From: Parahaliea aestuarii
GTDB taxonomy: Bacteria > Pseudomonadota > Gammaproteobacteria > Pseudomonadales > Halieaceae
NCBI RefSeq assembly: GCF_008064635.1
Contig: NZ_VRYZ01000008.1
Coordinates: 186,001 to 250,000, forward strand
Reading direction: 5' to 3'
Length of the DNA: 64,000 nt
Shown one piece after another: positions 6,714 to 15,547 of the stretch. Positions within the stretch are counted from its first letter, which is position 1. Every line of letters starts with the position of its first letter. Under the pieces are notes generated by a model, which was not told the DNA's origin, searched no databases, and was given only the letters and a program-made list of their open reading frames with translations. Position numbers and translations under genes: made by a program.

Positions 6714-9218
6714 TTAAAAGTTATACCGCAACTCCACCCCGTACATGCGCGGCTCGCTGCGGCGATCCCAGGACGGTGAACCATCGGAAAAGGCCGACGC
6801 GGTTTCGCCACCCAGGCCACCCGGATCCACATTCTCCGGCTCCCAGTCCGTCGCGTTCACCACAAACGCTCCCACTTCCCAGCTCTCACTCGGGCTGTAG
6901 TAAGTGACGCGCGCATTAAGCTGCTCCTTCTCATCCGAATCCGGGCAGCTGCTGAAGGGCGGCGCATCCAGGTCGCCGGTGGCAGAATCATCCGACAGCA
7001 CCAGCTCGCCATCGATCTCCGTAAAGCGATAAATCTCGGATGGCAGACCCTCCGCGGCATTGTTCACCACAAAGGTACAGCTGTCGCGCTCGACACCGTC
7101 GCTGTAACTGTAGGCCGCCGAGAGCACCATCCGTGCCCCGCTGTCGAAGTCCCAGGTGTAATTGCCGCCGACACTGAAGTTCAGGTCGGGGGACTGGGCG
7201 AAGTCTTCGCCGGAACGGTCGATCACCTGGCAGGCGCCGTCCACCACCGTGCGATCGGCGCGGCGGGTGTACTCAGCGTCCAGCAGGCCGGTATTGAAGA
7301 ACAGCTCGAGGGACGGAATGGGCAGCCAGCTCACACTGATTTCTGCGCCGTCGCCCTCCACGTCGGAGGTCTCGAACAGGTAGGCCCCGGTGGTGGAGTT
7401 CAGGCAGGCGCCCTCAATAAAGCGCAGTTGCTGCAGGTTGTCGTATTCATACTGGAAGACCGCGGCATTGACCCGCAGGGTGTTGTCGAACCAGCTGGAT
7501 TTCACGCCGATTTCGTAGTTGGTGACCTCCTCCGGGTCAAAGGCCGGCGCCAGGATTTCGCCGGCACTGTTAAAGCCCCCGGCCTTGTAACCCTCGGAGT
7601 AGGAGGCGTACAGCAGCACGTCGTCGGCCACCGCCCAGTCCACCACGAAACGCGGGGTCACCTGGGACCAGCTCTCCTCGGACACCAGGTAGCCCAGCTC
7701 GCCGTTGGGGTCATAGTTGCCATTGGCGTCGATGCGGGTCTCGGTGGGAAAGCCGAAGGCCAGTACGTAATCGTTGAACTCGGTATAACGCCCGAACTCC
7801 TTGGTGTCCTCGGTGTAGCGCAGGCCCGCGGTCAGGGAGAGGGTATCGGTGAGGTCGAAGGTGGCATCGGCAAAGGCAGCGTAGGATTCGTATTCGCCAT
7901 CGATGAAGATGTTTTCGACGAAATCGGCGCCGGCGGCAATGGCTTCGGCACCGCTGCTGAAGGCGCGCCGGCCGAAGGGATCGGGGATAACCTGGAAAGC
8001 GATGTCCAGCGGTTGCCCCGGTGTCAGGGCACTGTAGGGCACACCGATTTCACGCTCGGCGATCAGTTTATCGAGAGACTCCGGCCCCAGGGTGATGCCG
8101 CTCTGCTGTTTGGCGTGCTCCCAGGTGTAGTTGACGCCGGTGGTCCAGCGCCAGCGCTCGCCGAGTTCGCCGTCCAGGCGGAATTCCTGGCTGAACTGCT
8201 TGTTGCGCTCGCGGTTGAGGTCGTTGAAGCGGTACAGCAGCTCGGCGGAGCCGTCCTTCTCCTCGGGGTTGAAGGTGCTGTACTTGCGCCAGGCGGTGAT
8301 GGAGGTGAGAGTCGCGGCATCGAGATCCCAGGTGACGTGCAGGGAGCTGCCGAACAGGTAGCGGGTTTCCGCCAGGCGCTCCTCGCTCTCCACCTTGGTG
8401 AAGCCCGCGCCGTTGTCGCGCGGCCCCCACACGGCGCTGGAGGCCGGGCGCGAATCCTGGTCCACCTCGTCGTACTCGGCGCGCAGGATGATGTCGAGGC
8501 TGTCGGTGGGCAGCCAGCGCAACTGGGCGTTGATCGACTTGTTGTAGCGCCGCGCCAGGTCGTCGCCGTTGAACACGTTGTCCACCCAGCCATCGCGCTT
8601 GTCGTAGAGCAGGCCGGTGCGGAAGTAGAGATTGTCAGTCAGGGGCAGGTTGAATACACCCTCCAGCTGGCGGCGGTCGTAGTTGCCGAGGGTGGCGCGG
8701 GTCCAGCCCTCGGTTTCGTTGACCGGCTTGTTGGTCACGTACTGGATGGCGCCAGCCGCGGCGTTGCGTCCGAACAGTGTGCCCTGGGGGCCATTGAGAA
8801 TTTCCACCCGGGCGATATCGTTGAAGGCCACCTTGGAGCCACCGGAGCGGCCCACGTAGACGCCGTCTACATAGACGCCCACCGCCGGGTCGGCGCCGAC
8901 GCCGAAATCGTCGGTGCCGATGCCCCGTATCGCGTAGTTGGGCTGGTTGGCACCGCCTGAAATCGTCACGTTGGGGGTAAAGGCGCCCAGATCGCCGATG
9001 TCCCGGGCGGCAAGATTATCGATGCGCTCCTCGCCGAAGGCCTCGACGGAAATCGGCACATCCTGCAGCCCCTCCTCGCGTTTCTGGGCGGTGACCAGCA
9101 CCTCTTCCAGGCCCTGGGCCCAGGCGCTCTGGGTGGTGGCCAATGTGGAGTACACAGTGGCAAAAACAGCGGTGGCGAGCAGCGTACGCTGCCGGCTTCC
9201 ACGGACGGATACAGACAT
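6714..9218 (-). CDS. TonB-dependent receptor
   Basis: Outer-membrane active-transport beta-barrel of 834 residues. A signal peptide ends near QSAWAQ, and the TonB box and plug start follow at EEVLVTAQKREEGLQDVPISV. Plug motifs include ALRGIGTDD-like YAIRGIGTDDF, VYVDGVYVGRSG and VEILNGPQGTLFGRNAAAGAI, and the protein ends with the barrel signature LRYNF. The plug style (GTLFGRNAAAGAI) is that of the large family common in marine and sphingomonad-like bacteria that takes up hydrophobic or complex carbon compounds rather than siderophores. The substrate is unknown. It sits alone between the SDR and a TetR gene, on the same strand as the TetR gene. Confidence 0.93.
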   Translation of the reverse strand: MSVSVRGSRQRTLLATAVFATVYSTLATTQSAWAQGLEEVLVTAQKREEGLQDVPISVEAFGEERIDNLAARDIGDLGAFTPNVTISGGANQPNYAIRGIGTDDFGVGADPAVGVYVDGVYVGRSGGSKVAFNDIARVEILNGPQGTLFGRNAAAGAIQYVTNKPVNETEGWTRATLGNYDRRQLEGVFNLPLTDNLYFRTGLLYDKRDGWVDNVFNGDDLARRYNKSINAQLRWLPTDSLDIILRAEYDEVDQDSRPASSAVWGPRDNGAGFTKVESEERLAETRYLFGSSLHVTWDLDAATLTSITAWRKYSTFNPEEKDGSAELLYRFNDLNRERNKQFSQEFRLDGELGERWRWTTGVNYTWEHAKQQSGITLGPESLDKLIAEREIGVPYSALTPGQPLDIAFQVIPDPFGRRAFSSGAEAIAAGADFVENIFIDGEYESYAAFADATFDLTDTLSLTAGLRYTEDTKEFGRYTEFNDYVLAFGFPTETRIDANGNYDPNGELGYLVSEESWSQVTPRFVVDWAVADDVLLYASYSEGYKAGGFNSAGEILAPAFDPEEVTNYEIGVKSSWFDNTLRVNAAVFQYEYDNLQQLRFIEGACLNSTTGAYLFETSDVEGDGAEISVSWLPIPSLELFFNTGLLDAEYTRRADRTVVDGACQVIDRSGEDFAQSPDLNFSVGGNYTWDFDSGARMVLSAAYSYSDGVERDSCTFVVNNAAEGLPSEIYRFTEIDGELVLSDDSATGDLDAPPFSSCPDSDEKEQLNARVTYYSPSESWEVGAFVVNATDWEPENVDPGGLGGETASAFSDGSPSWDRRSEPRMYGVELRYNF

Positions 9219-9369
9219 GACAACCCCCTGGCAATGCGCCCTTGGTGACGCTTGTTTTTAGTTCATCGCCGGCACGGCGGCCAGCTGCAGTGGCCATCTG
9301 GGCAGCCGACTACTATCTCAGTTTGCCCCAGAGGCGGGCGCCGCGGCAACAGGAATTGGTACGTTGGTA

Positions 9370-10059
9370 CTACTTTTGCGAGTGAGCCGCCCCGGTGCCG
9401 AGTTGCAGGTCGACGTGGCGCAGCAATATCCGCCGCGCCTCGGACTCGCTCAACTCGCCGAAGGTCAATTCCGCCTCCAGGCGGTAAATCAGCCCCAGCC
9501 CGATCTGGGTATCGGAAAACGGATCGTCGCTACCCGCACGCTCCAGCAAGGCGCCCACCTCGGCGGCAAACTGCCGCTCCTGGGCCTCGTTGAGGGCGCG
9601 CAGGCCGGCATCGCGGCGGGCCTCGTGCTTGAAGGCCAGTTCAATACTGCGATCCTCCACCGCGGCAGACTGGCCGATGACGTGATCGGCCAGCACCGTC
9701 GCAATTTCCTGCACCAGCTGCCCCCGGTCTCCGTTGTCCGCCTCGGCCCGCTGCAGGCAGTCCAGTAGTTGTTGCTGCAGGGCCAGCACCGCGCCGGCGC
9801 GCTGCTCGGCGAACCAGGTAAAGGCCTCGCTGAGCAACTGACCGATGTCGCTGAAGTAGTAAGTGGTGGCCGCCAGTGGCACCCCGGCTTCCTTCGCCAC
9901 CGCCCGGTGGCGCACCGCGCGAATGCCCTCCCGCGCAATCAGGCGCAGGGTGGCCTCGAGAATCTGCTGGTGGCGCAGGCGGCCTTCTGCTCGACGCTGG
10001 CGGCCCTCTGCCCGACGCTGGCGGCCGCCCTGTTCGGACTTGATTGAGGTTTCTGACAT
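9370..10059 (-). CDS. TetR-family transcriptional regulator
   Basis: Predicted DNA-binding repressor of 229 residues. The helix-turn-helix spans roughly residues 29-75 (ILEATLRLIAREGIRAVRHRAVAKEAGV then LAATTYYFSDIGQLLSEAF), a typical TetR pattern. The N-terminal arm contains a tandem duplication, RQRRAEG twice, encoded by a 21-base DNA repeat. The ATG at 10059 (MSETSIKSEQ) was preferred to the one 13 codons upstream. The gene is divergent from the DUF35/thiolase pair, with a 159-base shared control region, and lies upstream of the TonB receptor on the same strand. It may control either or both; this is inferred from position. Confidence 0.88.
   Translation of the reverse strand: MSETSIKSEQGGRQRRAEGRQRRAEGRLRHQQILEATLRLIAREGIRAVRHRAVAKEAGVPLAATTYYFSDIGQLLSEAFTWFAEQRAGAVLALQQQLLDCLQRAEADNGDRGQLVQEIATVLADHVIGQSAAVEDRSIELAFKHEARRDAGLRALNEAQERQFAAEVGALLERAGSDDPFSDTQIGLGLIYRLEAELTFGELSESEARRILLRHVDLQLGTGAAHSQK
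9980..10022. repeat. 21-base tandem repeat inside the TetR gene
   Basis: Two adjacent 21-base units, each containing CGACGCTGGCGG preceded by CCTTCTGCT or CCCTCTGCC, lie in frame and duplicate the basic heptapeptide RQRRAEG. The units differ at only two or three bases, so the duplication looks recent or prone to slippage. Confidence 0.75.
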
Positions 10060-10218
10060 AGCCGCACTGTGCCGCGAAGCTCCCGGGTGCGCAAGCACCG
10101 GCGAGATGACAGCGCCAGGTCTGCATTGATAAACCCCCGGCTCAGGGCCTCCGGCGCCGCCTTCCGCCGGGACATGGCCAGTAGTACTCTGTGCCGCGAT
10201 TTTTCAGGAGGCAATCCG

Positions 10219-10650
10219 ATGAGCGACAAACCCCTCGCCGCCGCCATTGACGGCTGGCATACCCTGGGTGAGCAGCCGCACCTGATCGGCACACGCTGCT
10301 GTGGCTGCGGCACTTACTTCTTCCCCAAACAGACCCACTACTGCAAGAACCCCGACTGTGACAGCAACGAGTTCGAGGAAGTGGAATTGAGCCGCACCGG
10401 CACCGTGTGGAGCTACACCAACGCCTGCTACAAGCCGCCTGCGCCCTTCGTTGCGGCGGAACCCTTCGAGCCCTACACCATCGCCGCGGTGCAGCTGGAA
10501 AAGGAGCAGATGACGGTGCTCGGCCAGGTGGTGGCAGGCGTCTCGACCGCCGACCTGAAAGTCGGCATGCCGATGGAACTGGTGCTGGAGACCCTGCACG
10601 AGGCAGAGGACGACATCAAAGTTACCTGGAAATGGAAGCCGGTCGCCTGA
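10219..10650 (+). CDS. Zn-ribbon domain-containing OB-fold protein (DUF35)
   Basis: A 143-residue protein with the DUF35 layout: an N-terminal rubredoxin-like zinc ribbon (RCCGCGTYFFP followed by YCKNPDC) and a C-terminal OB fold (GTVWSYTNACYKPPAPF, VLGQVVAGVSTADLKVGMPMELV). DUF35 proteins pair with SCP2/lipid-transfer-type thiolases and form acyl-CoA thiolase or retro-aldolase complexes, for example Ltp2-ChsH2 in steroid side-chain degradation. The start at 10219 has AGGAGG eight bases upstream. The thiolase gene follows 24 bases later, which supports a two-subunit enzyme. Confidence 0.88.
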   Translation: MSDKPLAAAIDGWHTLGEQPHLIGTRCCGCGTYFFPKQTHYCKNPDCDSNEFEEVELSRTGTVWSYTNACYKPPAPFVAAEPFEPYTIAAVQLEKEQMTVLGQVVAGVSTADLKVGMPMELVLETLHEAEDDIKVTWKWKPVA

Positions 10651-10674
10651 GGGCGCCCAAGGCAGGAGAATACT

Positions 10675-11862
10675 ATGTCCAATGAAATCGCCATCCTCGG
10701 CGCCGGCATGCACCCCTGGGGCAAGTGGGGCCGCAATTTTGTCGAATACGGCGTGGCCGCGGCCCGCGAGGCCCTGGCCGACGCCGGAGTGCCCTGGCGC
10801 GATGTGCGCTTCGTGTCCGGCGGCGCCACCGTGCGCTGTGGCTATCCCGGTTACGTGGCCGGCGCCACCTTCGCCCAGGCGCTGGGCTGGCAGGGCGCCG
10901 AGGTCAACACCTCCTACGCCGCCTGCGCCTCCGGTTCCCAGGCCCTGGCCGCGGCGCGCAACAAAATCCTGGCCGGCGAGTGCGAAGTGGCGCTGGTGAT
11001 CGGCGCCGACACCACTCCCAAGGGCTTCCTGGCGCCGGCCGGCGGTTACCGCCCGGAAGATCCGGACTGGGTGCGCTTCTACCTCGGCATCACCAACCCG
11101 ACCTACTTCGCCCTGTACGCGCGGCGCCGCATGGACCTCTACGGCGACACCCAGGCGGACTTCGCCAAGGTGAAAGTGAAAAACGCCGCCGCCGGCAGCA
11201 AGAACCCGCGTGCCCGCTATACCAAGTGCTTTACCGAAGAGGACGTGGCCGCCTCCGCCATGGTGGCTGACCCGCTGCGCCTGATGGATATCTGCGCCAC
11301 CTCCGACGGCGGCGCGGCGTTGATTGTGTCCAGCGTCGACTACGCCAAACGCATTGGCAAGGGCGACGCCCCGCGCATCGCCGCCATCTCCACGGTCACC
11401 CCGAGCTTTGCCAGCGGTGTGGTGGAAATGCCCGATATCGCCACCGACTCTGCGGCGGCCGAGGGCATCGAGGCCCAGAGCTTCCGCGCCGCCCTGCCGA
11501 TCAAGGCCTACGAGGAAGCCGGCATCGGCCCCGAGGATGTGGACGTGGCGGAGGTCTACGACCTCTCCACCGCGCTGGAACTGGACTGGATTGAAGACCT
11601 GCGCCTGTGCGAGCGCGGCGACGCCGCCAAACTGCTGCGCGGCGGCGACACCCGCATTGGCGGCCGCATTCCGGTGAACCCCTCCGGCGGCCTGGCCTGC
11701 TTTGGCGAGGCGGTGCCGGCCCAGGCCCTGGCCCAGGTCTGCGAACTGACCTGGCAACTGCGCGGCCAGAGCGGCGAACGCCAGGTAGAAGGTGCCAGAG
11801 TGGGCATCACCGCCAACCAGGGCCTGTTCGGCCACGGCAGTTCGGTGATTATCAAGCGCTGA
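10675..11862 (+). CDS. Lipid-transfer-protein/SCP2-type thiolase
   Basis: A 395-residue thiolase-fold enzyme of the non-specific lipid-transfer (SCPx/Ltp2) branch. The nucleophile-type cysteine is in YAACASGSQAL, and later motifs are NPSGGLACFGEAVPA and ITANQGLFGHGSS. The canonical GHPxGAS loop of degradative thiolases is replaced by CFGEAVPA, as in members that act as aldolases or unusual thiolases with DUF35 partners. It probably cleaves a branched or polycyclic acyl-CoA in the cytoplasm. AGGAGA precedes the ATG. It is in an operon with the DUF35 gene and is followed by a strong terminator hairpin. Confidence 0.88.
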   Translation: MSNEIAILGAGMHPWGKWGRNFVEYGVAAAREALADAGVPWRDVRFVSGGATVRCGYPGYVAGATFAQALGWQGAEVNTSYAACASGSQALAAARNKILAGECEVALVIGADTTPKGFLAPAGGYRPEDPDWVRFYLGITNPTYFALYARRRMDLYGDTQADFAKVKVKNAAAGSKNPRARYTKCFTEEDVAASAMVADPLRLMDICATSDGGAALIVSSVDYAKRIGKGDAPRIAAISTVTPSFASGVVEMPDIATDSAAAEGIEAQSFRAALPIKAYEEAGIGPEDVDVAEVYDLSTALELDWIEDLRLCERGDAAKLLRGGDTRIGGRIPVNPSGGLACFGEAVPAQALAQVCELTWQLRGQSGERQVEGARVGITANQGLFGHGSSVIIKR

Positions 11863-11881
11863 CTACAGCAACTGTCCTGAT

Positions 11882-11909
11882 CGGGGGCCGGAACCGGCCC
11901 CCGGTTTTA
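11882..11909 (+). terminator. Rho-independent terminator after the thiolase gene
   Basis: A perfect 10-base stem, CGGGGGCCGG at 11882-11891 and CCGGCCCCCG at 11894-11903, with a two-base AA spacer is followed by GTTTTAATT. It ends the plus-strand DUF35/thiolase transcript and lies just past the stop of the convergent lyase gene. Confidence 0.85.
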
Positions 11910-12770
11910 ATTGCGACTTTCTTCGATCTGCCGTGCCATGGCCAGCACTCGCCGCGCCTCGTCCACGTGCATGGTCTCCACCAGCTTGCCGTCCAGCACC
12001 GCCAGGCCCTTGCCCGCTTTCTCTGCCGCGGCCCAGGCCTCCAGCACCCTTTCCGCCCAGCTTACCGCTCCGGCGTCGGGGCCAAACACGGCGTTGGCGG
12101 CTTCAATCTGGCTCGGGTGGATCAGGGTCTTGCCGTCAAAGCCCAGCGCCCTCCCCTGCTCGCAGATAGCGCGGTAGCCGTCGGCATCCTGCAAATCCAG
12201 GTAGACACCGTCCAGCACTGCCACGCCCGCCAGGCGAGCCGCCATCACCGCGCGCCCCAGGGCGTACTGCAGGCCCAGGCGATCGGGACGGTGCGGCACA
12301 CGCAATTCGGCGGCGAGATCGGTAGTGCCCATCACCAGCACCGACACGGCGGCATGGCGGGCGATGGTATCGGCGGCGGCGATCCCCGCCGGGGTTTCCA
12401 GCATGGCCCACAGGCGGATATCCCGGCGCCCGAGCTGCGCCAGCAGTGTGCCCACGCTGTCCAGTGCCTCGTCGCTTTCCACCTTGGGCAGGCACAGGGT
12501 ATCCACGCCGGTAGCGGCCATCGCCTGCAAGTCGTCCCGCCCCCAGGGCGTGTTCAGGCCATTGCAGCGCACCACCAGCTGGCGCTTGCCGTAACCACCG
12601 GCGGCCAGTTGCGCTACCACCGCGTCGCGGGCAGCGGCCTTGGCGTCCGGCGCCACGGCGTCTTCCAGGTCAAAGACCACCGCATCGCAGGGCAGGTCGC
12701 GGGCCTTGTCCATGGCTCGCTGGTTGGCGCCCGGCATATACAGTACCGAGCGCAGGGCTAGTTCAGTCAC
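11907..12770 (-). CDS. CitE-like HpcH/HpaI aldolase (CoA ester lyase)
   Basis: A 287-residue member of the citrate lyase beta-subunit-like family. It contains RSVLYMPGAN, the Mg-binding and substrate region VVFDLEDAVAPDAK, VRCNGL, LPKVES, MLETPAGI and the C-terminal HPSQIEAAN. Relatives cleave or form beta-hydroxyacyl-CoA esters (malyl-, citramalyl-, beta-methylmalyl-CoA) or hydrolyse malyl-CoA; the exact substrate here is unknown. The GTG at 12770 is preceded by AAAGAGGA and overlaps the cytochrome gene stop by eight bases, so it is coupled to that gene. Upstream in-frame starts would overlap the cytochrome gene more deeply. Confidence 0.86.
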   Translation of the reverse strand: MTELALRSVLYMPGANQRAMDKARDLPCDAVVFDLEDAVAPDAKAAARDAVVAQLAAGGYGKRQLVVRCNGLNTPWGRDDLQAMAATGVDTLCLPKVESDEALDSVGTLLAQLGRRDIRLWAMLETPAGIAAADTIARHAAVSVLVMGTTDLAAELRVPHRPDRLGLQYALGRAVMAARLAGVAVLDGVYLDLQDADGYRAICEQGRALGFDGKTLIHPSQIEAANAVFGPDAGAVSWAERVLEAWAAAEKAGKGLAVLDGKLVETMHVDEARRVLAMARQIEESRN

Positions 12771-13239
12771 GGGCGTCCTCTTTGTTTTCACTGTTGCCAT
12801 CGGCATCGCTGCCGCGCACACTGGCCTGCTTCAGGTAGGCGATGAGGTCGGCGCGACGCTGTGGATCGGGTACGCCAAGGCTCATCATGGTGGAACCCGG
12901 GAACATGGCGCGGGGATCGGCCAGCCACAGATCCAGCAACTGCGGGGTCCACACGAATTCGGCATTTTTGAAAGTTTCTGAATAATAGTCAAAGCCCGGC
13001 TGCTTGCCCGCCACTTTGCCAAAGATCCGGTACAGGTTGGGGCCGTTGTTGTGCCCCAGGGCCGGGTCGGGGTAATGGCAGGTACGGCAGGGGCCGAACA
13101 CCAGGCGCCCGCGTTCCACATCTCCGGTCAGCGCGGTACCGGCACTGGTCACCGCGGGGCCGGCCTGCTCCTCCGGCTGGGCGAGGCAGCCAACGCTCAG
13201 CAGGCAAAGTAGTGCCAGGCAGCCTTGATAGTATTTCAT
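12763..13239 (-). CDS. Class I-type cytochrome c lipoprotein
   Basis: A 158-residue exported electron carrier. Its signal peptide ends in a lipobox-like LLSVGC, so it is probably lipid-anchored at the periplasm. Heme c binding is shown by CRTCH, and the likely distal methionine is in GSTMMSLGV. The ATG overlaps the stop of the preceding flavoprotein gene by four bases, which implies equal expression. The natural inference is that it takes electrons from that Tat-exported flavoprotein. The highly polar C-terminus (GSDADGNSENKEDARD) is probably disordered. It is too short for a fused dehydrogenase. Confidence 0.88.
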   Translation of the reverse strand: MKYYQGCLALLCLLSVGCLAQPEEQAGPAVTSAGTALTGDVERGRLVFGPCRTCHYPDPALGHNNGPNLYRIFGKVAGKQPGFDYYSETFKNAEFVWTPQLLDLWLADPRAMFPGSTMMSLGVPDPQRRADLIAYLKQASVRGSDADGNSENKEDARD

Positions 13240-14789
13240 GCGCTCACCTCCTGACGGGCGACACTGCGACCGGCGCGACGGCCAAAGAAGGTGCAGTCCC
13301 CCACCGACAGGCCGCTCGCTGCATAGGGTGCCGTGGGCAGGCCCGCCACCGTGCGACCGGCGGCGTAAAGCCCGGGTATGGCATCGCCAAAGCTGTTGAT
13401 TACGCGGCCATCCACGTCGGTGTGCAGGCCGCCAAAGGTATGGGCCGGGAAAAAGGCGCGATTCACCGACAGGTCCCACACCCGGTAGGGCGGCCCCTGC
13501 AGCGGGCGCAGGTAGTGGTGGCTCTTGTGGAACAGGGGGTCGCGCCCGACACTGGCGAAACGGTTGTAGTAGGCCACCGTGTGCTGCAAAGCCCCCTGGG
13601 GGAAGCCGGCCAGGGTGGCGAGGTCGCCGATGGTGGCGCTCTCCGCCACCAGGGGAAAGTTGTCCTGGTGCATCTGGTAGGCGCTCTGGTCGTCGGTGAT
13701 CAGGTAGGCGCGGCCCTGCTGGTGGAAGGCGATGGCGTCGCCCAGTACCCCGTGATAGGACTCCTCGGAAATAAAGCGCTGGCCGAACTGGTTGACCACG
13801 ATACCCGACAGCACATTCTCCGGCGGGTACATGGGGGCGATGGCAAAGCCCTGGTGCATGCGCAGGGCCTCGGCGCCCGCGGCGATGCCCATGTTGATTC
13901 CGGCACCGAGATCGCCGGCATTGCCCCAGGGCACCGAGCAATCGTACAGCTCCGGCGCATAGCGCTTGAGCATCTCGCGGTTGTGAATAAAACCGCCGCA
14001 GGCCAGCACTACCCCGCGACTGGCGCGAATCCGCAGGCGCTGGCCGGCTTCATTTTCCACCACCATGCCCGCGATACGCCCGTCGCTTTCCACCACCAAC
14101 TGACGCCCGGCCAGCCCGGCCCGGGTGGCCACACCGGATTCGGCGAGGCGGGCCAGCAGCGCTTCCATCAGGCTGCGCCCCCCGTTCATGCCCGGTACGC
14201 CCGGCACGTGACCGCGGGGCGCGGGGCGCGCCGCCTCCGTTGCCGGCCAGGCCTGTTCGTTGCCGGAGTAATAGAGGGACTCATCGCCAAAGGGCAGGCC
14301 CTTGGCCGAGGTCATTTTCTTCTTGTAGGGCACGCCCTGCTGCACCAGCCAGTCGAAATGCTCGGGGCTGGATTCGCAGTACAGCTGGATTTTATCAAGC
14401 TGTGGATGGAGGGTGCCGGCGGAGACGATGAAGTTGTACATCGCCTCGGCGCTGTCTTCGACTTTCAGGGAGCGCTGCAGGGCGGTGCCGCCACCGGCGT
14501 ATACCACACCACCGGACATGGCCGAGGAGCCGCCCAGCTTGGGCAGCGACTCAACCAGTAATACCCCGGCGCCGGCGCGACGCGCCTCCAGCGCGGCGCT
14601 GACCCCGGCGGAACCGGAGCCCGCCACCAGTACCTCGGTGGTGATATCCCAGCTCTTTACCTCGCCGCGGGGCAGCAGCGCAGGTGCCGCCGCGGCCCCT
14701 GCTGTCGCAAGGCCGAAGCCGGCGGCGCCCGCCAGCCCCTGCAACACCCGGCGCCGGCCGATGCCCGCCCCCTCCCGTTTTTTGTCCAT
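13236..14789 (-). CDS. Tat-exported FAD-dependent oxidoreductase (fumarate reductase/ketosteroid dehydrogenase superfamily)
   Basis: A 517-residue flavoprotein. The N-terminus has a twin-arginine signal (GRRRVLQGLAG, residues 11-21) and a hydrophobic stretch ending near AAAAPALL. The FAD-binding Rossmann motif is VLVAGSGSAGVSAALEARRAGAGVLLVE, followed by the family's GGSSAMSGGVVYAGGGT; a second FAD motif near the C-terminus is GLYAAGRTVAGL. The domain belongs with fumarate reductase flavoproteins, urocanate reductases and 3-ketosteroid dehydrogenases. The substrate is not evident. It is coupled to a lipoprotein cytochrome c, so it probably oxidises its substrate in the periplasm and passes electrons to the respiratory chain. 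Confidence 0.87.
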   Translation of the reverse strand: MDKKREGAGIGRRRVLQGLAGAAGFGLATAGAAAAPALLPRGEVKSWDITTEVLVAGSGSAGVSAALEARRAGAGVLLVESLPKLGGSSAMSGGVVYAGGGTALQRSLKVEDSAEAMYNFIVSAGTLHPQLDKIQLYCESSPEHFDWLVQQGVPYKKKMTSAKGLPFGDESLYYSGNEQAWPATEAARPAPRGHVPGVPGMNGGRSLMEALLARLAESGVATRAGLAGRQLVVESDGRIAGMVVENEAGQRLRIRASRGVVLACGGFIHNREMLKRYAPELYDCSVPWGNAGDLGAGINMGIAAGAEALRMHQGFAIAPMYPPENVLSGIVVNQFGQRFISEESYHGVLGDAIAFHQQGRAYLITDDQSAYQMHQDNFPLVAESATIGDLATLAGFPQGALQHTVAYYNRFASVGRDPLFHKSHHYLRPLQGPPYRVWDLSVNRAFFPAHTFGGLHTDVDGRVINSFGDAIPGLYAAGRTVAGLPTAPYAASGLSVGDCTFFGRRAGRSVARQEVSA

Positions 14790-14833
14790 GCCTTGCCCCC
14801 TGCCTGTTGTTATTGCTTGAGCTCAGCCAGCGC

Positions 14834-15529
14834 TCAATCCAGTTCGCAGATGTACTTCAGCTTCTGGTTGACCATGTAGGTGCGGTGGCGCGGCCCACCG
14901 GCCTGCTCGTCGCCACTGGCGTAACCCGCATCGCCCTCGTAAAGAAAACAGATACCGCCCTCGATAAACACCATGTTGGGCGCGTAGATCATCGCCTGGC
15001 GATCGCGCACCACGCAGCGCGCGGCGTTGCAATCGATGTGCGCTGCCAGGTCCACCAGGCTGACAAAGGTGGGTGGCATCAGGTTGAAGGGGTTGTCCGG
15101 GTCGTCGATCTCGGCCAGTGCCTGTGCTGGCGACACCCAGCGGTGCAGGGCAATCTCGCCGCCGTCCACCTGTACTTCCTGGTCGTCTTCCAGCACCGCG
15201 AGGAAGAACCAGGTGGCAAAGCGCTTTTTGGCGCCCTCCGGGGTGGTCCAGTGTGACAGGTACTCGAGCTGGTCTTCGGTAATGACCAGCCCCGCCTCCT
15301 CGCGGGTTTCGCGAATCGCCGCATTCACGGCGCTGTTGTAATCATCGCCGGGCACGGTGATATCCGCCGGGTCGACACGGCCGCCGGGGAATACCCACTG
15401 CCCGCCCATGTGGCGCACCGCCGTGCTGCGCTGCACCAGCAGCACTTCCGGGCCGGCGGGCGCATCGCGCATCAGGATCACGGTGGCGGCGGGATAGATC
15501 GGCGTCACCTCGTCGCTGGTTTCAATCAC
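14834..15529 (-). CDS. NUDIX hydrolase (NUDT19-like long form)
   Basis: A 231-residue NUDIX protein. The NUDIX box is split by an insertion: FPGGRVDPADI, then AAIRETREEAGL with the essential REXXEEXG. RelATED proteins of this length act on CoA and acyl-CoA pyrophosphate bonds (NUDT7/19-like), but the substrate here is only inferred. The start is a GTG at 15529, with GGGAGAA upstream. It lies between the MaoC gene (18 bases upstream) and the flavoprotein gene, all on the minus strand, so these genes could form one transcript linked to CoA-thioester metabolism. Confidence 0.86.
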   Translation of the reverse strand: MIETSDEVTPIYPAATVILMRDAPAGPEVLLVQRSTAVRHMGGQWVFPGGRVDPADITVPGDDYNSAVNAAIRETREEAGLVITEDQLEYLSHWTTPEGAKKRFATWFFLAVLEDDQEVQVDGGEIALHRWVSPAQALAEIDDPDNPFNLMPPTFVSLVDLAAHIDCNAARCVVRDRQAMIYAPNMVFIEGGICFLYEGDAGYASGDEQAGGPRHRTYMVNQKLKYICELD

Positions 15530-15547
15530 GGCTATTCTCCCCCGTCA

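Noticed and set aside
9356-9370. Direct repeat TTGGTAC-g-TTGGTAC between the TetR and TonB receptor genes
   Set aside because: Too short, not inverted as TetR sites usually are, and it overlaps the TetR stop region; not enough to call an operator.
10204-11835. A 543-codon minus-strand frame opposite the DUF35 and thiolase genes
   Set aside because: GC-rich antisense shadow with Gly/His/Gln-rich composition; the plus-strand genes have clear family motifs and ribosome sites.
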